Shown here: positions 44,840 through 54,301 of the stretch, piece after piece
How the letters are laid out: each line of letters opens with the position of its first letter
Numbering within the stretch: the stretch's first letter is position 1
Source of the DNA: Verrucomicrobiota bacterium
Lineage (GTDB): Bacteria > Verrucomicrobiota > Verrucomicrobiia > Chthoniobacterales > Chthoniobacteraceae
Reading direction: 5' to 3'
Assembly (NCBI GenBank): GCA_026398235.1
Contig: JAPLTE010000038.1
Coordinates: 1 to 54,881, forward strand
Length of the DNA: 54,881 nt
Notes under the pieces: generated by a model
Databases searched by the model: none
What the model was told of the DNA's origin: nothing
Seen by the model: the letters and a program-made list of their open reading frames with translations, nothing else
Translations under genes and position numbers: made by a program

Positions 44840-46039
44840 TTACAAAAGGTGCCCCATTTTGAGCCGCTTGGTTTCCAGGTATTTGGCGTTGTGTGGGTTG
44901 GCTGTCGTGCGAATTGGGACGATCTCGACGATCTCCAGACCGTAGGCTTCCAAGCCGACGACTTTCTTCGGGTTATTTGTCAGGAACCGCATTTTGTGAA
45001 CGCCGAGATCCGCCAGGATCTGCGCGCCGATGCCGTATTCGCGGAGTTCGGCTGGGTAGCCCAGTTTCTCGTTGGCTTCCACGGTATCGAGCCCCTCCTC
45101 CTGGAGTTTGTAGGCGTGAATTTTTGCCGAAAGCCCGATGCCGCGCCCTTCCTGCCGCATATAGAGCAGAACGCCGTTGCCAGCCTGTTCGATTTGTTTG
45201 AGGGCGCTTTGAAGTTGTGAGCCGCAGTCGCAGCGCAACGAGCCAAAGACATCCCCTGTGAGGCATTCGCTGTGAACCCGCACCAAGGTGGGTGTGGTCG
45301 GGTCGATGGTCCCTTTTACGAGCGCGAGATGATGCGCGTCATCCGTGAGGGAGTGATACATGTGCAGCTCGAAATCGCCGTAATCGGTGGGGAGCTTGAC
45401 GATCTGCTCGCGTTCAATAAGCCGCTCGGTTTTGCGGCGATAGGCGATGAGGTCTTCGATGGTTGCGATTTTGAGCCCGTTCTTTTCTTTGAATGCCTGT
45501 AGCTCAGGCATCCGGGCCATCGTGCCGTCGTCATGCATGATTTCGCAGATGACCCCGGCGGGCGGCAGTCCGGCAAGACGCGCGAGATCGACGGCGGCTT
45601 CGGTGTGGCCTGCGCGCTGGAGGACGCCCCCTTCCTTGGCCTGGAGCGGGAAAACGTGCCCGGGCTGGACAAGATCCTGCGGAGTGGCGTTGGGATCGAC
45701 CAGGATGCGAATCGTTGCCGCGCGATCGGCGGCGCTAATGCCGGTGGTTACCCCCGTGGCGGCATCGACGGAGACGGTAAAGGCGGTCTTCTGGCTCTCG
45801 CGATTTTCCAAAACCATCCGTTGCAGGCCGAGTTCCTGGGCACGGTGGTGGGTGATGGGGGCGCAGACAAGGCCGCGCGCGTGCATGACCATGAAATTGA
45901 TCGCCTCCGGGGTGACTTTGTCGGCGGCCATGACGAGGTCGCCCTCGTTCTCGCGGCTCGGGTCGTCGGTGATAATCACCATTTTTCCCGCGCGGATGTC
46001 CTCCAGAACTTCTTCGATTGTGTTGAACTGCGTCTTCAT
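44840..46039 (-). CDS. ribBA: Bifunctional DHBP synthase/GTP cyclohydrolase II
   Basis: RibBA makes two riboflavin precursors. The 399-residue protein has the N-terminal DHBP synthase domain ([16 protein letters not shown]) and the C-terminal GTP cyclohydrolase II domain with [20 protein letters not shown] zinc ligands and [11 protein letters not shown]. Length and order are normal. It starts the ribBA-ribH-nusB-ftsY run. Confidence 0.97.
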   Translation of the reverse strand: MKTQFNTIEEVLEDIRAGKMVIITDDPSRENEGDLVMAADKVTPEAINFMVMHARGLVCAPITHHRAQELGLQRMVLENRESQKTAFTVSVDAATGVTTGISAADRAATIRILVDPNATPQDLVQPGHVFPLQAKEGGVLQRAGHTEAAVDLARLAGLPPAGVICEIMHDDGTMARMPELQAFKEKNGLKIATIEDLIAYRRKTERLIEREQIVKLPTDYGDFELHMYHSLTDDAHHLALVKGTIDPTTPTLVRVHSECLTGDVFGSLRCDCGSQLQSALKQIEQAGNGVLLYMRQEGRGIGLSAKIHAYKLQEEGLDTVEANEKLGYPAELREYGIGAQILADLGVHKMRFLTNNPKKVVGLEAYGLEIVEIVPIRTTANPHNAKYLETKRLKMGHLL

Positions 46040-46110
46040 CGAATCATTATTGATAACGCCGAACGCCGGGGATTACCAGAGGAGAGATTGCCCGCCTCGT
46101 TGCGCATGCG

Positions 46111-47280
46111 CTAAGGCCCGCTAAAGCCGCGCGGATGGTGGAAGGTGATGAGCGGTTCGCCCGCAGTGCCGATGCGGCTTCGTTCGTCGATGCCGAAAAA
46201 GGAGCCCAAAGTGGCGGCAACATCGGCAAGGGATTCGCGCAACCCCAGCGGGGCGTTGCGGCCGTCATAGCGGACGAGCACCGGGATTTCCTGGCGAGGA
46301 TGCCCCGGCTTGAGCGCCGCTGGAATGCTTGTATTGGAGCCTGTGACAATAAGGAGATCGTCGTTTTCGATCTGGCCCAGAAAACCCGCAAGCCACGCGT
46401 CGAACTGGGCAAGGTTGCGCGCAAAGGCATCCGGTTTGCCGTCCGCGAGCAGGTCCAAATGGGCGAAGATCAATCCGTTTTGGGGAGAAATCCAGAGGCG
46501 CTCGATGGTTTGCATGCATTCGCAGGCGGACTGGGCGGGATAGGCGCGGGTGATGCCGCTGCGTGCAAAAGCCTCGTTGATGTCCCCAATGGCCACCACG
46601 GGCAACCCCCGGTCCGAGATGGCGTTGAGCAAAGTGCGCGGCGGCACCATCGAGAAGGAGAAAGCCGGGCAGGCCGCTTTCCAGGCGGGTTGGCCCGCAA
46701 GCAGTTGGCCCGTGACGCGGGCGACGCGCCAGGTGTCGCAAAGCTGGCGGGCGATGCGGCACAGATGGGTCAACCGGGAGGGCGGGAGCGTCGATTCGTG
46801 GGCGGCAAGGTGCAGATGGGAGTGGGCGCTGAAGGTGAGGATCGGCGCGCCGGTTCGCAGGTGCTCTTTGCGGATCGCATCCAGGCTCCCCGGGGTGGTG
46901 AGCAGGCGGGCGTTGCCGGACGGGTTCGGCAGAAATTCGATTCCGGTTTCACGCGTCAACGCGGCGGTGAATTCGTTTGGGAGTTCGTTGGCCGCAAGAA
47001 AAGGGCAGCCGAGGATCACTCCGGCAAATTCCCATAACCCGCTTAAAAAATCGGCCCCTGCGGCCCGCTGGATCATCCGCCCGTAGCTGGCGGCACAATG
47101 CTGCACGGGTGGATCGAACACACGGCCCTTCAAAATTTCGTCCAGCCCCAGGGAGAAAAGGGTGGGGAGTTCGAGATCGGGAGTGTGACGTAAAAGCCCG
47201 CCCAGGGTGTCGGGAGCGCCGGGGCCATTCGGGAGGGGACCGACGGCAAGGGAATCAAGGACAAGGAGGAGGGCTCGCAT
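46111..47280 (-). CDS. Phosphopentomutase-like protein, active site degenerate
   Basis: This 389-residue protein is related to DeoB. LLLVLDSLAVG (metal Asp9) and DTLGGLL remain, but the catalytic Thr segment (GKDTxTGHWE in DeoB) reads GADFLSGLWE, and the ADHGxDP metal site reads TGSNTSIP. A PGHPRQEIPVLV end keeps the TDHTREYxPxL pattern in altered form. The Met at 47280 is the first giving this start. Enzyme activity is unlikely, and another role is unknown. No purine salvage genes adjoin it. Confidence 0.82.
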   Translation of the reverse strand: MRALLLVLDSLAVGPLPNGPGAPDTLGGLLRHTPDLELPTLFSLGLDEILKGRVFDPPVQHCAASYGRMIQRAAGADFLSGLWEFAGVILGCPFLAANELPNEFTAALTRETGIEFLPNPSGNARLLTTPGSLDAIRKEHLRTGAPILTFSAHSHLHLAAHESTLPPSRLTHLCRIARQLCDTWRVARVTGQLLAGQPAWKAACPAFSFSMVPPRTLLNAISDRGLPVVAIGDINEAFARSGITRAYPAQSACECMQTIERLWISPQNGLIFAHLDLLADGKPDAFARNLAQFDAWLAGFLGQIENDDLLIVTGSNTSIPAALKPGHPRQEIPVLVRYDGRNAPLGLRESLADVAATLGSFFGIDERSRIGTAGEPLITFHHPRGFSGP

Positions 47281-47347
47281 TTGGGGAAGTTTGAGCCAGC
47301 GTAATGGTCCTTGGGCCAAAGCGCAAGCGGCGGTGGGGTCCGGTCGC

Positions 47348-47827
47348 TTAAGATTCCTCCACCCAGAGGCTTTGGCCCAGGGTGCAATCCTCCGGCTGTT
47401 TGAGTGTGGGGGCAACCTCGGAGGCACGGGCGCGGCGGAGATCTTTTTCGGTTAAGAGATAAACCCCATGGTTGGCGTCATAGACGTAGAACCGCCCGAA
47501 ATATTCGAAAACGCAGACCACATGGGCCAGTTTCAGCTTGGGGTCACTCTTGCTGATCTGCTGCATCATGAGCAGCTTCGCCCAGTACCGGTATTTGTGC
47601 GCCACGCAGTAGGCGACATACGCGCCGCGCAAGTTCAACGAGGAGAGGAAGCAGGAGTTCGGGATGCTGAGCTTGGGGAGGGTAAAATCCGGAGGCAGTT
47701 TGTCCTGTTCCCGGATCGGAGGCAGCGGACTTGGGCTTTGGGTATCCAGAAAATATTGCTGCGAGAACACGCACAAGCACAAGGTGATGACCAGCGCGTA
47801 AAGCAGCGGTATTTGCTTGGAATGCAT
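47348..47827 (-). CDS. Membrane-anchored protein, possible transglutaminase-like fold
   Basis: This 159-residue protein has an N-terminal transmembrane or signal segment (LLYALVITLCLCVF) and a small domain with Cys59, His102 (AHVVCVFEYF) and Asp117 (YVYDANHG). The order Cys-His-Asp and the HVV-x-VFEYFGRFYVYDANHG pattern recall transglutaminase-like cysteine proteins. The link is inference. It lies 67 bp upstream of the DeoB-like gene on the same strand. Confidence 0.6.
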   Translation of the reverse strand: MHSKQIPLLYALVITLCLCVFSQQYFLDTQSPSPLPPIREQDKLPPDFTLPKLSIPNSCFLSSLNLRGAYVAYCVAHKYRYWAKLLMMQQISKSDPKLKLAHVVCVFEYFGRFYVYDANHGVYLLTEKDLRRARASEVAPTLKQPEDCTLGQSLWVEES

Positions 47828-47945
47828 CTCCGTGCGCATCGGGGAGCGAGTGGCCCCCGGTCCCGGAAAAGCGTTCCACACTCCGGGAACTCAAATAAGG
47901 AAAAGGGGGGTCGGGATGACAAGCCTGTTGGCCCGATTAAAATCT

Positions 47946-48872
47946 CTACTCTCCCCGCTTTTGCATCTGTCGCGGGGCAATGCCGAAGATTCTCTTAAAG
48001 GAGCGCGAGAAATTATACGGATCATTGAACCCCAACTCCTGCGCGGTTTGTTTCACCGAACAAGCCCCATCCTGCAGCAACTCGACGGCACGGTTCATTT
48101 TTAGGTTTTGCAAATACTGGAAGGGGGTCTGGCGGCGGAACCGCTTGAACAAACGGCAGAGATAGGCGCTGTCCACATGGCACGCGGCGGCCACTTCCGC
48201 GAGCGAGTGGACGCGGAGGTGATTCTCCTCAATAAATTGGCGACAACGCTGGTATGTGGCGATCGCCACCGTATGCGCGGGCCCGTGAGGCACCGCGTTA
48301 TCCGCGATTTTCATGATCAGATACTGCAGCGCGATCTGGCACATCCGCGCCCGGTTCGCATGGTCGCTGCGACCGTGCGCAATCAGGTCATCAAAGACGG
48401 CATTGATCTGTGCCGGATGCATTGCCTGGAGGACGGTGCCTGGAAAAATCTGACATTCGCGCAGGAGTTCGGCTCCCCCTTCGAATGCCACAAAATATTT
48501 TTCCATCGCGTGTTCCGGGCTGGTTCGGATTCGGTGCGCCGTTCCCTGGTCGTAGAAAAAGATGGTGCCGGGTTTAAGCTCGTAGGACTTCTCTCCCAGC
48601 GTGAGCGTGCCGACACCGCGCGAAACGCACTCGATGATAGCCGAGGAGAATCCGGCCCGCTGGATTTCGTAATCCGACCGGCACCGTTCCCAGCCTCCGC
48701 TGACGACGGTGAACTTGCGGTGCGCGCCGGGGTTCAACTCCAAATAAAAGCGGAGCGCGTCGGAAACTTGGGCGCTGAAATAATTCGGCTCGAGGGGCAC
48801 GGGCGGAATGTTGCGGCAGGCGAGGGGAGATGCCAAGTCAAGAATCGACATCCCTTGGTCAAACGAAGCCAT
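47946..48872 (-). CDS. AraC-family transcriptional regulator
   Basis: This 308-residue protein has an N-terminal cupin sensor domain ([20 protein letters not shown]) and a C-terminal pair of helix-turn-helix motifs ([20 protein letters not shown] and [20 protein letters not shown], then [12 protein letters not shown]). The start at 48872 is the first that keeps the domain. It is divergent from fucI, with 36 bp between starts, so it probably controls L-fucose or a related deoxysugar. No other sugar genes are next to it. Confidence 0.92.
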   Translation of the reverse strand: MASFDQGMSILDLASPLACRNIPPVPLEPNYFSAQVSDALRFYLELNPGAHRKFTVVSGGWERCRSDYEIQRAGFSSAIIECVSRGVGTLTLGEKSYELKPGTIFFYDQGTAHRIRTSPEHAMEKYFVAFEGGAELLRECQIFPGTVLQAMHPAQINAVFDDLIAHGRSDHANRARMCQIALQYLIMKIADNAVPHGPAHTVAIATYQRCRQFIEENHLRVHSLAEVAAACHVDSAYLCRLFKRFRRQTPFQYLQNLKMNRAVELLQDGACSVKQTAQELGFNDPYNFSRSFKRIFGIAPRQMQKRGE

Positions 48873-48908
48873 TGCCGTGTGGACCCACCGGGCGCAGGAT
48901 GGCAGCCC

Positions 48909-50696
48909 ATGAGCAATCCCTTCCCTCTTACTCAAAATTTCCCCAAAGTCGGCATTCGCCCCATCATCGACGGCCGTTTGGGCGGCGTGCGCGAGTCCCT
49001 CGAAGCCCAGACGATGGACCAGGCCCAACGGGCCGCCGAGTTGATCTCCTCCACCTTGCGATACCCGAACGGCAAGCCGGTCGAGTGCGTCATTGCCGAT
49101 ACGTGCATCGGCGGCGTGGCCGAAGCCAATGCCTGCGCAGAGAAATTTGCGAAAGAAAACATCGGCGTCTCATTGAGCGTGACCCCGTGCTGGTGCTACG
49201 GCTCCGAGACGATGGATATGAACGCGCAGATCCCCAAAGCGATCTGGGGCTTTAATGGCACAGAAAGACCGGGGGCAGTGTACCTCGCCGCGGCGCTCTC
49301 GGGTCACGCGCAGAAAGGACTCCCGGCGTTTGGGATTTACGGGCGCGACGTGCAGGATTCGGGCGACAAATCGATCCCGGCGGATGTGGCGCAGAAGATC
49401 ATCCAATTCGTGCGCGCGGGCCTGGCTGTATCGATCCTGAAGGGCAAGAGCTATCTGGCGATGGGCGGCGTTTCCATGGGCATTGCGGGATCCATTGTCG
49501 ATCAACCGTTTTTTGAGGAATACCTCGGCATGCGGGTGGAAACCAAAGACATGACCGAGTTTCTGCGCCGCATGGACCGGGGCATTTACGACAGGGAAGA
49601 ATACGAGCGCGCACTGGCGTGGGTGAAACAAAATTGCAAGGAGGGCAAGGATTACAACGGGCCAAAGGGCACGCGCACCCGCGAACACCTCGACGGCGAA
49701 TGGGAGACGTCCGTGAAAATGGCCCTGATTATGCGGGACATGATGGTGGGCAATCCGAAGCTCGCCGGGATGGGTTTTGGCGAAGAGGCGCATGGCCATC
49801 ACGCGATCGCCTCCGGCTTCCAAGGCCAGCGCCAATGGACCGATTACCAGCCCAATGGCGATTTTCTGGAAGCGATCCTCAACAGCTCCTTTGACTGGAA
49901 CGGCATCCGTGCCCCGTTCATCGTGGCCACGGAAAACGACAGCCTCAACGGCGCTTCAATGCTGCTGGGTTATTTGCTCACCAACACTGCCCAGATTTTC
50001 GCCGATGTGCGCACCTATTGGAGCGCGGACTCGGTGAAGCGGGTCACCGGTTACGAACTCGATGGGAGGGCCAAGGGAGGCCTCCTGCACTTGATCAACT
50101 CGGGTTCGGCCACGCTCGACGGTTCCGGGCAGCAATCACGCGATGGCAAGCCGGCGATGAAGCCGTTTTGGGAAATCAGCGAATCCGAAGCCAAAGCCTG
50201 TCTCGATGCCACTTCCTGGCACCCGTCCGATTCCGGGTATTTCAGCGGTGGCGGTTGGTCTAGTTGTTTTCTCAGCAAGGGAGGCATGCCCGTGACAATG
50301 TGCCGCCTCAACCTTGTCAAGGGGCTGGGAGTCTGCCTCCAAATCGCCGAAGGGTACTCGGTCGATCTCCCGGAGAAGGTCCACGCGATTCTGAACGAGC
50401 GCACCAATCCCACCTGGCCAACCACCTGGTTCGCCCCGATCACGACTGGTGAAGGGGCATTCCGGGATGTGTATAGCGTCATGAATCATTGGGGTGCCAA
50501 TCACGGCTCCATCAGCTACGGCCACATCGGTGCGGACCTCATCACGCTGGCCGCAATGCTGCGCATCCCCGTTTACATGCACAACGTTGCTCCCGAGCGG
50601 ATCTTCCGTCCTCATGTCTGGGCTGCTTTTGGCACCGCCTGCTTGGAGAGCGCCGATTTCCGCGCCTGCGCGGCGTACGGCCCGCTGTATAAATAA
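48909..50696 (+). CDS. fucI: L-fucose isomerase
   Basis: FucI converts L-fucose to L-fuculose. The 595-residue length is close to the known 591. [29 protein letters not shown]-type ([18 protein letters not shown]) and [14 protein letters not shown] match the family. The ATG at 48909 gives the canonical N terminus. It is divergent from the AraC-type regulator. Fucose kinase, aldolase and transporter genes are not seen, so the rest of the pathway lies elsewhere. Confidence 0.96.
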   Translation: MSNPFPLTQNFPKVGIRPIIDGRLGGVRESLEAQTMDQAQRAAELISSTLRYPNGKPVECVIADTCIGGVAEANACAEKFAKENIGVSLSVTPCWCYGSETMDMNAQIPKAIWGFNGTERPGAVYLAAALSGHAQKGLPAFGIYGRDVQDSGDKSIPADVAQKIIQFVRAGLAVSILKGKSYLAMGGVSMGIAGSIVDQPFFEEYLGMRVETKDMTEFLRRMDRGIYDREEYERALAWVKQNCKEGKDYNGPKGTRTREHLDGEWETSVKMALIMRDMMVGNPKLAGMGFGEEAHGHHAIASGFQGQRQWTDYQPNGDFLEAILNSSFDWNGIRAPFIVATENDSLNGASMLLGYLLTNTAQIFADVRTYWSADSVKRVTGYELDGRAKGGLLHLINSGSATLDGSGQQSRDGKPAMKPFWEISESEAKACLDATSWHPSDSGYFSGGGWSSCFLSKGGMPVTMCRLNLVKGLGVCLQIAEGYSVDLPEKVHAILNERTNPTWPTTWFAPITTGEGAFRDVYSVMNHWGANHGSISYGHIGADLITLAAMLRIPVYMHNVAPERIFRPHVWAAFGTACLESADFRACAAYGPLYK

Positions 50697-50713
50697 CGGG
50701 TTGGAATTCCACA

Positions 50714-50743
50714 CGCCCTCCTTTGCGCAAGCAGGGGAGGGCG
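50714..50743. terminator. Candidate bidirectional terminator after fucI
   Basis: CGCCCTCC (50714-50721) pairs with GGAGGGCG (50736-50743), with an inner TTGCGCAA palindrome (50723-50730). It lies between the fucI stop and the convergent unknown gene stop at 50751. No T tract follows, so the call is tentative. Confidence 0.5.
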
Positions 50744-50750
50744 CTGTGCT

Positions 50751-51254
50751 TTAGGCCCCGAGTTTCAGGCGCGCATCCGTTGCAAGCACCTCGCCCAGAG
50801 TCGGCCAGCCGCCTTCTTCGTGGAGCGCCTGGAAGGAGTGCAGATAAATCGTGACGTGCTCAGCATCGTGCTTGGCGAGAAGGGTCTCGACGGCTCCGGC
50901 GAGCTGTTCCTTGGCGGGTGCCGGCGGGAGTTGCTCGACCGTGCCATTTTCGTCATGGGCGATACCCAATGCATCGAGAAAATCGCAGAGCAAAGCGGAT
51001 TGCGTTCCGATCAACCAAACCTGGAGCAGGTGGGCAGCAACCCCATCATTCACGGCGCGAGACAGGGAATCCTTGAGCCAGGCGAACCGTTCGTCGCGTG
51101 GTTTGCGTTCAATAAATACGGGGCGCAAATTGCGTTTCTTGGCCAGCGCGTCGATCGTCGCCTTGTAGAGCGGCTTCTCTTTTTCAAACAGGAAGCTGAA
51201 GATTTGCGCGGAGACGCCGGGCGTCATTTTGGAAAAAATTTCGTGTGGGGCCAT
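50751..51254 (-). CDS. Conserved helical protein of unknown function
   Basis: This 167-residue protein has no signal peptide or transmembrane segment and is mostly helical, with an amphipathic N-terminal half (FSKMTPGVSAQIFSFLFEKEKP). A charged middle region (LAKKRNLRPVFIERKPRDER) follows. I do not recognise a family. It is convergent with fucI and divergent from the hemX-like gene. Confidence 0.65.
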   Translation of the reverse strand: MAPHEIFSKMTPGVSAQIFSFLFEKEKPLYKATIDALAKKRNLRPVFIERKPRDERFAWLKDSLSRAVNDGVAAHLLQVWLIGTQSALLCDFLDALGIAHDENGTVEQLPPAPAKEQLAGAVETLLAKHDAEHVTIYLHSFQALHEEGGWPTLGEVLATDARLKLGA

Positions 51255-51440
51255 GGGAAGGAAACTCTTTTACGGGGTTGCGGCTCATTTGAAAACTGGT
51301 TTTTACAAAGACCCGGCTATGCTTCGCCGTTTGCCTGTGAAAACTCCACGCCCAAACGACAACCGCACACCTTTCCAGAGTCTATGCGTGACAGTTGCAT
51401 TGCCGGAATATTTTGATAGCGTGATCCCCATTCTCCTCCA

Positions 51441-52226
51441 ATGGACCGGTTACCGCTGATCATTTCCACTCTCTGTTTTTTATTCGGGTTTGCCGCGACG
51501 GTGGCGTCCCTGAAAGCGGGCCATTTCCGCCCGCGCCGGTTCAACCTGGCGATGATGGGGGCGGGGTTCCTGCTCCAGACGGTGTTTCTTGTCACGCGCG
51601 GCAAAGCGATTGGGCATTGCCCGCTGACCAACCTGTTTGAGGCGCTGATTTTTCTGAGTTGGGCGATCACTCTCTTTTATCTTTTGATTGGTCCGGTTTA
51701 CCGGCTCTCCCTGCTTGGGATGTTCACGGAGCCGCTGGTCTTCTTGATTCAAGTCGTCGCGCTCCTGGCTCCGGTTGATGCGGGGCACCCGGTGGTTTTT
51801 CCCCCGCACAGCCCTTGGCTGGAGTTTCACGCCGCAGTTTCGGTGATTGCCTATGGGGCCTTTGCCATGGCAGGGGTGGCAGGGATCATGTATCTCGCCC
51901 AGGAGCGCCAACTCAAGACGCGTCGGCTGGGGGTGATCTTTTTCCAGATGCCGCCCATCACGGATCTTGCGACGACCAATGTGCGCCTGCTTTGGGTCGG
52001 ATGGCTGCTTCTCACCCTCGGCCAGGTTTCTGCCGCCGCGATCCGCGTGCGGGTTGGCCTGGGCGTGTTGGTTTGGGGCGGGGCGATGTGGCTTTCCTAT
52101 TTGTTGCTGCTGCTGGCGTGCCGCCGGTTGGGGCCGCGGCGCGTGGGGATTTTTTCGGTGGCGCTGTTTGCGTTGTCTGTCATCGCACTTTGTGTGCTGA
52201 ACCATTTTAGCAAAGGGGTCATGTGA
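51441..52226 (+). CDS. hemX: HemX/CcsA-like membrane protein
   Basis: This 261-residue protein has about eight transmembrane segments. GKAIGHCPLTNLFEALIFLSW and TVFLVTRGKAIGHCP fit the HemX/CcsA family. The tryptophan-rich haem-handling WGxxWxWD motif is degenerate (VWGGAMWLSY), which suits HemX more than CcsA. It is immediately upstream of hemA and probably regulates or stabilises glutamyl-tRNA reductase. The context makes a haem-related role likely. Confidence 0.85.
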   Translation: MDRLPLIISTLCFLFGFAATVASLKAGHFRPRRFNLAMMGAGFLLQTVFLVTRGKAIGHCPLTNLFEALIFLSWAITLFYLLIGPVYRLSLLGMFTEPLVFLIQVVALLAPVDAGHPVVFPPHSPWLEFHAAVSVIAYGAFAMAGVAGIMYLAQERQLKTRRLGVIFFQMPPITDLATTNVRLLWVGWLLLTLGQVSAAAIRVRVGLGVLVWGGAMWLSYLLLLLACRRLGPRRVGIFSVALFALSVIALCVLNHFSKGVM

Positions 52227-52237
52227 GCCAGACATCC

Positions 52238-53296
52238 ATGCAGATCCTTTGCCTGGGCCTTAGCCATCGCAGCGCTCCCGTGGATGTGCGCGAACAATTC
52301 GCCGTTCCCGAGGCGGAACTGACGACCGCTCTCGCGGCTTTGAAGGAAATGCCGGGCATCGCCGAAACGGTGATTGTCTCCACCTGCAACCGGGTGGAGT
52401 TTTATGCGGCGGCATCCGATCCCGAACGGGCCATGTGTTCGCTGCTCCAGTTTGCAACGGAGCGAAGCGGGGTGGTTCCGACGGTTCCCGAACCGTTCTT
52501 CGCCCACGATGGGACGGCTTCCATCCAACACCTTTTCCGGGTGGTCAGCGGGTTGGAATCGATGGTGATCGGGGAGACGGAAATCCTGGGCCAGGTCAAA
52601 AAGGCCTACGCGGCGGCTGCGGCGGCGGGCAGTACGTCGCGCAATTTGAACAAGTTTTTCCAGCGGGCTTTCAATGTGGCCAAGGAAGTGCGCACCCAGA
52701 CGAGCATCACCCGGGGGCCGGTTTCAGTGGGGTCTGTCACGGTCGATCTTGCGGAGAAAATTTTCGGGAAGCTCTCCTCCTGTCATGTTATGATTCTCGG
52801 CGCGGGTGAAACCAGTGAGTTGACGGCGCGAGCGCTGCTCTCGCGCGGGGTGAAAACGCTTTTTGTGGCCAACCGCACCCATGAGCGCGCGGTGGCTCTG
52901 GCGGCGGAGATGGGCGGCGAGGCGATCCATTTCGAGGAATGTGACAGCCGTTACCACGAGATGGATATCCTGATTTCCTCCACCGCTGCGCCGCATTATG
53001 TCGTCACGCACGAGAAGATCGCCCCGGTGATGAGTCGGCGGCCCTCGCGCCCGCTCTTCCTCATTGATTTGGCGGTTCCGCGCGATATAGAGCCGTCGGT
53101 GAACGACGTGGAAGGGGCTTATCTTTATGATATTGATTCCCTGCGAGCCATTGCGCAGCAGGGGATGGAGGTGCGCAAGCAGGAAGTATTGCATTGCGAG
53201 CAGATCATTGCGCGGCATATTGACGAATTCCACCAATGGCTCGGTGCCTCGCGGCCTGAAGCCCCGGCCTGCCAGATTCCTGTAATCGACCCATGA
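52238..53296 (+). CDS. hemA: Glutamyl-tRNA reductase
   Basis: HemA reduces glutamyl-tRNA to glutamate-1-semialdehyde, the first committed step of C5-pathway haem synthesis. Starting at 52238, the nucleophile is Cys50 in STCNRVEFY, the same number as in E. coli, and the N terminus LCLGLSHRSAPVDVREQF aligns without gaps. A GTG at 52223 would overlap the upstream stop and is an alternative. The 352-residue protein has the NADPH-binding ILGAGETSELTARAL motif. It overlaps hemC by 4 bp. Confidence 0.96.
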   Translation: MQILCLGLSHRSAPVDVREQFAVPEAELTTALAALKEMPGIAETVIVSTCNRVEFYAAASDPERAMCSLLQFATERSGVVPTVPEPFFAHDGTASIQHLFRVVSGLESMVIGETEILGQVKKAYAAAAAAGSTSRNLNKFFQRAFNVAKEVRTQTSITRGPVSVGSVTVDLAEKIFGKLSSCHVMILGAGETSELTARALLSRGVKTLFVANRTHERAVALAAEMGGEAIHFEECDSRYHEMDILISSTAAPHYVVTHEKIAPVMSRRPSRPLFLIDLAVPRDIEPSVNDVEGAYLYDIDSLRAIAQQGMEVRKQEVLHCEQIIARHIDEFHQWLGASRPEAPACQIPVIDP

Positions 53297-54192
53297 AAAA
53301 TTTGATCCTCGGCACGCGCGGCAGCGCATTGGCAATGGCGCAAGCGGAACTGACGCTTGCGGCACTCGGACGCATTTACCCGGATACGCAAGTGGGGGTG
53401 CGCAAGTTCACCACCTCCGGCGACCGCAAGCTCGACATCAGCCTGATCAAGGCGACTCCGGCGGGCGCAAAGGGGCTCTTTACCAAGGAGCTTGAGGAGG
53501 CGCTTTTGCGGCGGGAAATCGATCTCGCGGTGCATAGCTGCAAGGACATGCCGGGCGGGATGCCGGAGGGGTTGGTGCTTGCCGCCGTGCTCGAACGCGC
53601 CAACACCGCCGATGTCCTGCTCACCAAGACCGGGGGCGAACTGCCAATGGGAGCGCATATCGCCACGAGCAGTGTGCGCCGCGCGAGGCAACTGCAATTG
53701 CGGCGGCCGGATTTGGTGATCGAGGAGATTCGCGGGAATGTCGCGACCCGTTTGCGCAAGCTGCGGGAAAGCCAAACGCTGCACGGCACGGTGCTGGCGC
53801 AAGCCGGTCTGGACCGCCTCGGGTATCGCACCGAAAACGGCAAGCTCGAATCCGAGGAAGGGATTTTTTACGCGCAACAGGCGGAGATGCTGCCCGCCAT
53901 CAGCCAGGGAGCCATTGCGCTGCAATGCCGGGCTGAGGATGTGACTTTTTTCGCGGCGCTTAATCATGAGCTGACAGGCTTGGCCATCCGCGCCGAACGG
54001 GAATTGATGCGGCTCCTCAACGGGGACTGCTCTCTGCCGGTGGGAGTTGCCACGGAGATCGGCGCAGAGGGAATGCGGATGAAGGTGATCCTTTTTGGAG
54101 AGCCGGATGAACCCCCGCGGCAGGCGGAGGTGAGGGGCGATACGCCCGAATCGGTGGCCGCCCGGGCCTTTGAGGCCCTTGCCACGCCTTGA
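53293..54192 (+). CDS. hemC: Hydroxymethylbilane synthase (porphobilinogen deaminase)
   Basis: HemC polymerises four porphobilinogens into hydroxymethylbilane. The 299-residue protein has GTRGSALAMAQAE, GAKGLFTKELEEALL, AVHSCKDMP and the cofactor-attachment Cys246 in NGDCSLPVGV. Length is normal. It overlaps hemA by ATGA, forming a hemX-hemA-hemC operon. hemB and hemD are not in the window. Confidence 0.97.
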   Translation: MKNLILGTRGSALAMAQAELTLAALGRIYPDTQVGVRKFTTSGDRKLDISLIKATPAGAKGLFTKELEEALLRREIDLAVHSCKDMPGGMPEGLVLAAVLERANTADVLLTKTGGELPMGAHIATSSVRRARQLQLRRPDLVIEEIRGNVATRLRKLRESQTLHGTVLAQAGLDRLGYRTENGKLESEEGIFYAQQAEMLPAISQGAIALQCRAEDVTFFAALNHELTGLAIRAERELMRLLNGDCSLPVGVATEIGAEGMRMKVILFGEPDEPPRQAEVRGDTPESVAARAFEALATP

Positions 54193-54301
54193 GAATTTGG
54201 TCGCGCCATTCGGGTTGGAGCAAAGGTAATCCGCAGTGGGCGCGGATAAGTTGCTTGCGTTTGTTGACTCCCAGCCTTTTGCCATGTATAGGACGGCAAC
54301 C

